A DNA stretch of 64,000 nucleotides from positions 2,728,001 to 2,792,000 of the forward strand of contig JBLDXI010000007.1 in assembly GCA_047495785.1 (NCBI GenBank), read 5' to 3'. The position numbers and the translations under genes are program-made. This DNA comes from Lepidodermella squamata (lineage: Eukaryota; Gastrotricha). This document shows positions 61,540 to 64,000 of this stretch, piece after piece. How positions within the stretch are numbered: the first letter of the stretch is position 1; each line of letters opens with the position of its first letter. The notes below the pieces were generated by a model that had not been told where the DNA came from, did not search any database, and saw only the letters and a program-made list of their open reading frames with translations.

Positions 61540-63090
61540 TCACTGGCAAAGCAGCGAATCAACTTCGACCATGGTTTTACCATTTTTCGAGCTGTTTTGA
61601 GGCGACGACCAGCCGACTTTCTGGGCAAAATTAGTGAGCGCAGTCGGAAGTACAATATTTGGGAGACGGGTATTCGTTACACGATTTTTAGTGACAGACG
61701 ATTGTTCCTTCTGGCCAGTGGCTGCGTTATTTTGTTGTTTCGAAAATCCGAGATTAAATCCGGCGAAACGCTTCGCGACTGAACTAGCAAAATTAGACAT
61801 TTTCGACGAATAAGATGACAACATTGACTCTGACATAGAATTCGGGACTGAATTAGCTGGTCTTGGACCGGCTTGACGGGAGTCGAGGCATTTTTGAAAA
61901 CGCAACTCGCAGGCGGCTTCTATTGCCTTGGACAACGCCCCGGCTGATGGTTCGCAGTGGAAAACGTGAGCAAAAAATGTGTCATCCGCCGCGTGTGTAA
62001 TGAAAGCACAAACACGAACATCATCAGAGGCGATTCCAACGAAAGAGAGGTAACGAACTCGGCAGTCGAGCAAAGGCCTGTCTCTGTTATCAACCGAGTG
62101 GTGAGCTTCAGAAGCGTCGCGGACAACTACAGCTGATGGAGAGATCATAACAGCGGCGAAATGCCAGCGCTCAACAGGGTGGCGGGTTAAAGCCCTCGCA
62201 ACAGCGTCATTCATAACTTTCATTCCAACAGGACCATCGGCCTCTGCAGAACCAACAAAATGACATAAGATGATCTTTCGAGGCTCATCGGCTGGTTGAG
62301 GTAACGCAAAAGATAACGCGGAGACGTCAAAACGAGGAGGGACACTACCATCCTCTTCGAGATTTCCGTTATTCTCATCACTATTTTCGGCAATCGATTC
62401 GATTTTACCGCCGTTGTTGCTGTTGTTATTCGCGGCATTACAACCCTCGTAGATTGCGGATGCGATTCTACTGGCATCGCCATCTTCGCAGCGCAAGACA
62501 TGACACTGAAAAACAGGAGGGCCTGTAGTCACCATCGGATCGCGGACAACATAGGCAAAGTCTCGGTTTCCGTCTGTACCGATTCCCCATGCTCGAATCG
62601 ACAGAAGATTATGTGTGATAAGCGCCTTGCCCATTGCGCCGTCGTCGAAGATAAGCGATTCCACACTCATAGCGTCTCTGATTAATAATTCACCGCGTTG
62701 GCAGTCTATTTCAATACAAATCTTCTTGCCATCGCCGCCCCAAGATCCGACACTATCAACAATATTGACAGCCGATTTGTCGCACGATAGGTTCTCGATG
62801 CATCGCTGAATAGATCGCGACACTTGGTCGGCGGCCAAGTCGGCAAGCGTTAAAGGGCGCCATCCCAATGAGGTAACCAGAAACCGTTGGACGTAATTTT
62901 GCTGGATTATTTCTTCACTAATTTCATCGTCATTTCCGTTGAGCGCTGTCGCAAAATCTTCATCACCCTGAAGACTGGTCGAAAGTGGATGCTCACGCTG
63001 CGTTATGCCACTGGCAACATGCCAATAATACGGCTTTCCATAACCATCTACATCTCGAACCCAGCCGTCGGGCAAAGTGCCTGTCTGCAT
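61540..63090 (-). CDS. FE65-like adaptor: WW domain plus two PTB domains (516 aa)
   Basis: A single exon starting at the Met encoded at 63090. A WW domain occupies about 5-37 (LPDGWVRDVDG, YYWHVASGITQ). Two PTB/PID domains follow: PTB1 (about 70-215, RPLTLADLAADQVSRSIQRC, LSIRAWGIG, DFAYVVRD) and PTB2 (about 262-415, CHFVGSAEADGPVGMKVMN, CRVRYLSFVGIA, VFHCEP, CELRFQKCLDSR). This order is unique to the FE65/APBB family (FEH-1 in nematodes), cytosolic and nuclear adaptors whose PTB2 binds the NPxY tail of APP-like proteins. The product is short for the family because it begins only a few residues before the WW domain, so an upstream N-terminal exon could exist. In the WW domain the second Trp position reads TQREHP instead of TQWEPP, which may weaken Pro-ligand binding. 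Confidence 0.92.
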   Translation of the reverse strand: MQTGTLPDGWVRDVDGYGKPYYWHVASGITQREHPLSTSLQGDEDFATALNGNDDEISEEIIQQNYVQRFLVTSLGWRPLTLADLAADQVSRSIQRCIENLSCDKSAVNIVDSVGSWGGDGKKICIEIDCQRGELLIRDAMSVESLIFDDGAMGKALITHNLLSIRAWGIGTDGNRDFAYVVRDPMVTTGPPVFQCHVLRCEDGDASRIASAIYEGCNAANNNSNNGGKIESIAENSDENNGNLEEDGSVPPRFDVSALSFALPQPADEPRKIILCHFVGSAEADGPVGMKVMNDAVARALTRHPVERWHFAAVMISPSAVVVRDASEAHHSVDNRDRPLLDCRVRYLSFVGIASDDVRVCAFITHAADDTFFAHVFHCEPSAGALSKAIEAACELRFQKCLDSRQAGPRPANSVPNSMSESMLSSYSSKMSNFASSVAKRFAGFNLGFSKQQNNAATGQKEQSSVTKNRVTNTRLPNIVLPTALTNFAQKVGWSSPQNSSKNGKTMVEVDSLLCQ

Positions 63091-64000
63091 CTTAAGAGTA
63101 ATATCGATGCTAAATTAATGTCTATTCTGAATTATCTAAAAACTGTAGGAAATAGGACAATGAAAATCATTTGATAGCACAATCACAGCACATCATCTAG
63201 AATAAACGCTGATAAAACGGATGTTAATAGCTGGTCAGGAGAGATTTCAAGTTTAGTGATTAAAATGATTAAAGTGATTAAAAACTCAGAAAGAAACTGA
63301 AATAATCGAGAATCTACCCTGCCATACCTAAAATCTGCGAAAAATCTAGGTAAAAGCTATGGACGCTCCTCAATCTCAAATTGGTAACTAACGAATATTT
63401 TTGTAAAATCATAAATCAGTGAAGGTGAAACCTAGTTAAAACGGTAAGAAAAAAGTCGAGAATTCGAATTTTGCAGGGGAAAGATGGTAGGCGACGATAG
63501 GACGATAGTAACATACTCGTACTTAAATGAAACGTCCGACAACAAGAGTTCCGTTCGTTCCTCCAACTTGAATGCGGCGGGAAGGCAATAAACGACCTCT
63601 CGAGTCGACGCTTTTCGCACGAGACGAAATTTCAATTTTTCTCGACTTATATTAATTTTAAGGTCTATTTTTCGTCCGAGCACTTAAAATTGAACCAAAT
63701 TTCGCGAGCATAACATTGTTTTGATATAAAAAGAAAAATCGAAAACTCAAAGGTCGAACTCAGTATGAGCCAAAAAACGAAAAACGGGATCTCTCCTGAC
63801 TCTCCTGCGGTTGGATTCTCTGTCGTCTGATATCCGTCTTATCCGCTCAGTTGCTGGAACAAGATAAAAAAGACACCTGATATTACTAGTCCAAATTAAA
63901 GTAGGTATCTGGTATACGCCAAATATGTTTACGTGGACTTTCTCTACCTTTAGCCTTTAGCAACGCTTTAGAGTACGCCATTCGTCCAATGCTTGCCCAA
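63091..64000. other. Upstream flank of the FE65-like gene to the window edge
   Basis: No supported exon. An 83-codon minus-strand frame at 63432-63683 has no recognisable features, though a missing N-terminal FE65-like exon could lie in this region or beyond the window. Confidence 0.45.

Noticed and set aside
1-64000. CRISPR arrays, operons, bacterial promoters, rRNA or tRNA genes
   Set aside because: None seen. The genes are intron-bearing and eukaryotic. I could not run a tRNA or ncRNA covariance search, so small RNA genes may be missed.

Overview
The window is nuclear DNA from a metazoan. Genes are split by GT-AG introns (many 49-64 nt, some over 500 nt), exons can exceed 2 kb, and the content is animal-specific: Dicer, an FE65-type adaptor, FAM20 Golgi kinases, a Cys-loop receptor and an ANK-SOCS box protein. 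The DNA is AT-rich and carries remnants of copia-type, Pif1/Helitron-type and cut-and-paste elements. A small ecdysozoan (for example an enoplean nematode, nematomorph or tardigrade) would fit, but I cannot fix the phylum from the sequence. Exon boundaries below were joined by hand. For every multi-exon gene the intron phases match and the summed CDS is a multiple of three; one junction in the USP gene is less certain.

Region 1 (1-15.8 kb): the 3' part of an ankyrin-repeat gene converges on a two-exon family GT6 (ABO/alpha-Gal type) glycosyltransferase on the minus strand. About 540 bp away and divergent lies a complete six-exon Dicer (1771 aa). Three large Dicer introns hold transposon material, including a 1281-bp element with perfect 23-bp terminal inverted repeats and TA target duplication.

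Region 2 (16-32 kb): three tandem, same-strand paralogues encode secreted proteins with three blocks of cysteine-bearing ankyrin repeats, a Thr-rich linker, a conserved novel domain and a C-terminal trypsin-like domain that has lost its catalytic triad to different degrees. I regard this as the best candidate for an undescribed system. Downstream are a lectin-domain gene fragment and two nested inverted-repeat elements.

Region 3 (32-55 kb): three FAM20-type secretory-pathway kinase genes on the minus strand share intron positions, and two of the genes lack different introns exactly. Between them lie a divergent CD39/ENTPD-like membrane protein with degenerate apyrase motifs (minus), a receptor gene fusing two LamG/concanavalin-like domains to a Cys-loop ion channel (plus), and an ANK-SOCS box E3 adaptor (plus). 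A 6.2-kb gene-free stretch separates the second and third kinase genes.

Region 4 (55-64 kb): a USP36/USP42-type deubiquitinase with a long disordered tail and an FE65-like WW-PTB-PTB protein, both on the minus strand. Several neighbours act in the secretory pathway or at the cell surface (GT6, FAM20 kinases, ENTPD-like protein, secreted ANK proteins, lectin-channel), but no direct cooperation is shown by the sequence.
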